A stretch of DNA of 64,000 nt from Histomonas meleagridis. Its lineage: Eukaryota; Parabasalia; Tritrichomonadida; Dientamoebidae. The stretch spans positions 434,001 through 498,000 of the forward strand of contig WSYJ01000149.1 in assembly GCA_020186115.1 (NCBI GenBank), in the 5' to 3' direction. How positions within the stretch are numbered: the stretch's first letter is position 1; every line of letters starts with the position of its first letter. Both the position numbers and the translations under genes were made by a program. Positions 62,901 through 64,000 of this stretch are shown here, piece by piece. Under the pieces are notes generated by a model that saw only the letters and a list, made by a program, of their open reading frames with translations, ran no database searches and was not told the DNA's origin.

Positions 62901-63718
62901 ATGGCATTCTTGGTTAATACTATAAACCCGCCATGAGGTACAAAGACTGGAATAATACATATGAAGTTATGTGGTATTGGTCGAGAGTTCCATGATGATT
63001 TCTTAAGATCTGATTGTTCACCACGACGACGTATAAGTAATGGGGAAATTAAGGAGACTGTGATCGTCGACTTTTGAATGGGTAATCGAACGGAAAATGT
63101 AGGAATTGGCTCATGAACTATTGCTAATGTGGGTCGATTATAACCTTCTAAAAAACGTATGTCAATGGTTCGGAAAAAAGGTGGATCATAGTCATGTAAT
63201 AAGTTATGATGAATTGCTCCTGTGATTATATTCCAACCTGAATGTTGACCTGTCTCTAAAATAGGTCGTTCGCTTTTGGAAAAATCATTTGGATCAAATA
63301 AAGTAAGAAATAATAATTGATCACCACCTAAAAGTAAAGCTATGCAAGAATCATTTGGATCAATGATCATTTTGGGTGGATAACGAAGACAAGTGGATGT
63401 ATCACAAACATCAAAACGATGAAATTCCGTTTCTTGAAGATCTATATCGCCAACTGCTTGAAGTGCAACTACTTTTGAATAATCACATCCTAAAATTAAA
63501 ATATCATAATCGCCCATCCTGTGTCGAACAACGGAAAAAATATTGGCCCAAAAGTTCTTTTCCCAGATTAAATGAAATCCTTCTTCATCAAAAGTATATA
63601 TTTGAAGTTTACTACCACTAGCAGCTGCAATACATTCGTTTTGAGAAAAAGGTAATATGCATTTGGTTGCTGTGGTAAATGCTGGTGGATCACAAATAGT
63701 TCGATAAGCTGTGTCCAT
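59939..63718 (-). CDS. CPSF1: Cleavage and polyadenylation specificity factor subunit 1 (CPSF160)
   Basis: 1259 residues, near the family's size. CPSF160 is the scaffold of the mRNA 3'-processing complex that recognises the poly(A) signal. The N-terminus (AYRTICDPPAFTTATKC, ECIAAASGSKLQIYTF) matches CPSF160. The C-terminal CPSF_A region is clear: YLAIGTGYMCHEERLMRGRL, VFLAPVNVITELDGYIAAFI, GGQLQMLMFVNE, then FGWFVSDHGKFGILSPINNE, DRRRLCLVQSLFEKTLTGFS. RSE1 and DDB1 share this fold, but the YLAxGT...RGR and order fit CPSF1 best. The protein is built of three beta-propellers. Confidence 0.85.
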   Translation of the reverse strand: MDTAYRTICDPPAFTTATKCILPFSQNECIAAASGSKLQIYTFDEEGFHLIWEKNFWANIFSVVRHRMGDYDILILGCDYSKVVALQAVGDIDLQETEFHRFDVCDTSTCLRYPPKMIIDPNDSCIALLLGGDQLLFLTLFDPNDFSKSERPILETGQHSGWNIITGAIHHNLLHDYDPPFFRTIDIRFLEGYNRPTLAIVHEPIPTFSVRLPIQKSTITVSLISPLLIRRRGEQSDLKKSSWNSRPIPHNFICIIPVFVPHGGFIVLTKNAILYMTHTSGFAYGLNSLAVIDDECPYEISDHCETPHEIYSSAYCVLDSNHILITVDQHVPAILTLHDNGIDITGMSLYVHEDFEFHPSLFLHYKDNLIFAASTIQDTYMLSLNYQTEDISNSYFNEFQLTESQKTLFQMLYKELPEPVSRHIITKMDITIVGVIYQIGTVTCSTPFINFDDTSITQGINNEAISMALGCGFKKSSCLQYLRTSLTPNILASFNMTDVISIFTSNYFDYVLLSQQTSTAVRQLNMNNFNELDEETLKIFVTNEPTIIAGDFMDSFVQITSTSIRLIRDNILLYQFDPPIGREIKTAKISKDYIIIILSDHTVLICSEILNDELYFVPLNLPVNATTGKQPQIYRLAIYDDYIFMLQNNHTLHIYSISEQKVIAFYEQFKYFSDLIYPQCQINNSGFQLITVVDMNIIEIDKKPFLIMLMREGNLIIYQIHYFGNYNFGFRKIKTRRFTSSGKTCKFGSIISFTNINGYSGAYICCEHPMYILSECGYPRIIPSPIGIYCTQYHQSLMLIDNNDIKLINFDNLTQKETHIIDGCIVQRIKVGQTIRSMTFAPSWRAIIFFSSYPILFTHENEPDIDPEASLTPHYQKPPTPPREFDSIDGLPLKYEEHYDLNIITSEGIIKALSLDNHEYGNCVSFIRTSENYQVPNSTLSEYLAIGTGYMCHEERLMRGRLAIYKGSIIQSDENNGNEYQLQELFSKVFLAPVNVITELDGYIAAFIGGQLQMLMFVNEKQYKVVSQLNGHFIPSQMLSLKNLLFYIDIYKGCQLIRWRNYGHKLITMAKDFLTFSPIAGALLTKKGVLATCLFDNFGNVQISDIDEYAIPIDAFVRKSIFYLGCRPLNSGFFPIKSAISNEIDGHFGWFVSDHGKFGILSPINNELDRRRLCLVQSLFEKTLTGFSHLEYRCGKFPLLENQELMIEQPRLVVDMDLMMDFLEAQPDLQKQCMKSIGRSSIDLIASINEIYGVSKIFE

Positions 63719-64000
63719 CCAATGCGATTTGCCCTTTTGAGAAGGGTAAAATATGGGGTGGTCTGAACGATCAATAATAATTCAAAATTATGATGTATGT
63801 ATATTCGGTATCTAATTTTAGAATTTCATTATCACACATATTACTTTATCTTTTCCTTTAGTGGTCGAACAGGTTTCCAAAAAATTACTTAAAAAAAAAT
63901 TTTTTATCAGATGTAATGAAAATATTTAAAATATCATCTTTAATTTGCTTAAAATTTAAAAATGATTTTAGCATGAGTAATCATATTTGTTATATTTAAT
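63719..64000. other. Intergenic region at window end
   Basis: 282 bases upstream of CPSF1. On the minus strand ATCGTT occurs about 48 bases before its ATG (plus strand AACGAT at 63765-63770). No other gene is visible. Confidence 0.5.

Noticed and set aside
1..64000. CRISPR arrays, rRNA or tRNA genes
   Set aside because: No spacer-repeat array, no rRNA-like block and no cloverleaf with GTTCRA box was seen by eye; a covariance search was not possible.

Overview
This window looks like nuclear DNA from a trichomonad parasite, most likely Tritrichomonas or a close relative. The evidence is strongly AT-rich intergenic DNA, compact genes with no recognisable introns, very short upstream leaders carrying Inr-like (TCA) or Myb/M3-like (AACGAT/ATCGTT) signals, stop codons often written as TAAA, BspA-like leucine-rich surface proteins, DUF3447-type ankyrin proteins, a Pmp-like beta-helix surface protein, and many decayed mobile elements. 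All readings were made by eye, with no database search.

Region 1 (1-26.8 kb) is mostly housekeeping. It holds a WW-MyTH4-RhoGAP protein, a choline-transporter-like protein and an LRR/coiled-coil protein (each broken by one base at a 7-base homopolymer), a Rab GTPase, ribosomal protein uS14/RPS29 (57 codons), Mediator subunit MED6, a coiled-coil protein, a beta-helix membrane protein, AP-complex sigma, capping protein beta, AP-2 alpha-like adaptin, an armadillo-like protein, a 2.6-kb degenerate DNA transposon with 17-bp terminal inverted repeats, an EF-hand protein and a CK1 kinase.

Region 2 (26.8-36.3 kb) is a mobile-element graveyard. It has ankyrin remnants, fragments resembling a tyrosine recombinase, an HNH nuclease and an rve integrase, a surface-protein pseudogene split by a 1.27-kb mariner, a perfect 55-nt hairpin and a 22-bp minisatellite.

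Region 3 (36.3-56.5 kb) is bounded by two nearly identical, inverted BspA-like genes. Between them lie a PMT-type mannosyltransferase without MIR domains, a RalGAP/tuberin-like protein, an ankyrin gene followed by an unusual exon-like array with a 170-nt period, a homeodomain-WD40 protein and a decayed SNTF-repeat surface protein.

Region 4 (56.5-64 kb) encodes a HEN1-type small-RNA methyltransferase, an unrecognised conserved-looking protein and CPSF1/CPSF160.

The two most noteworthy points are these. (a) Ankyrin modules of 87 open nucleotides are separated by linkers of exactly 83 nt, which break the frame, and the same linker length occurs at separate loci on both strands. (b) Nearly all recent-looking frameshifts are one extra base in a homopolymer. 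Comparison of the two BspA copies shows that many of these are probably consensus overcalls rather than gene death.
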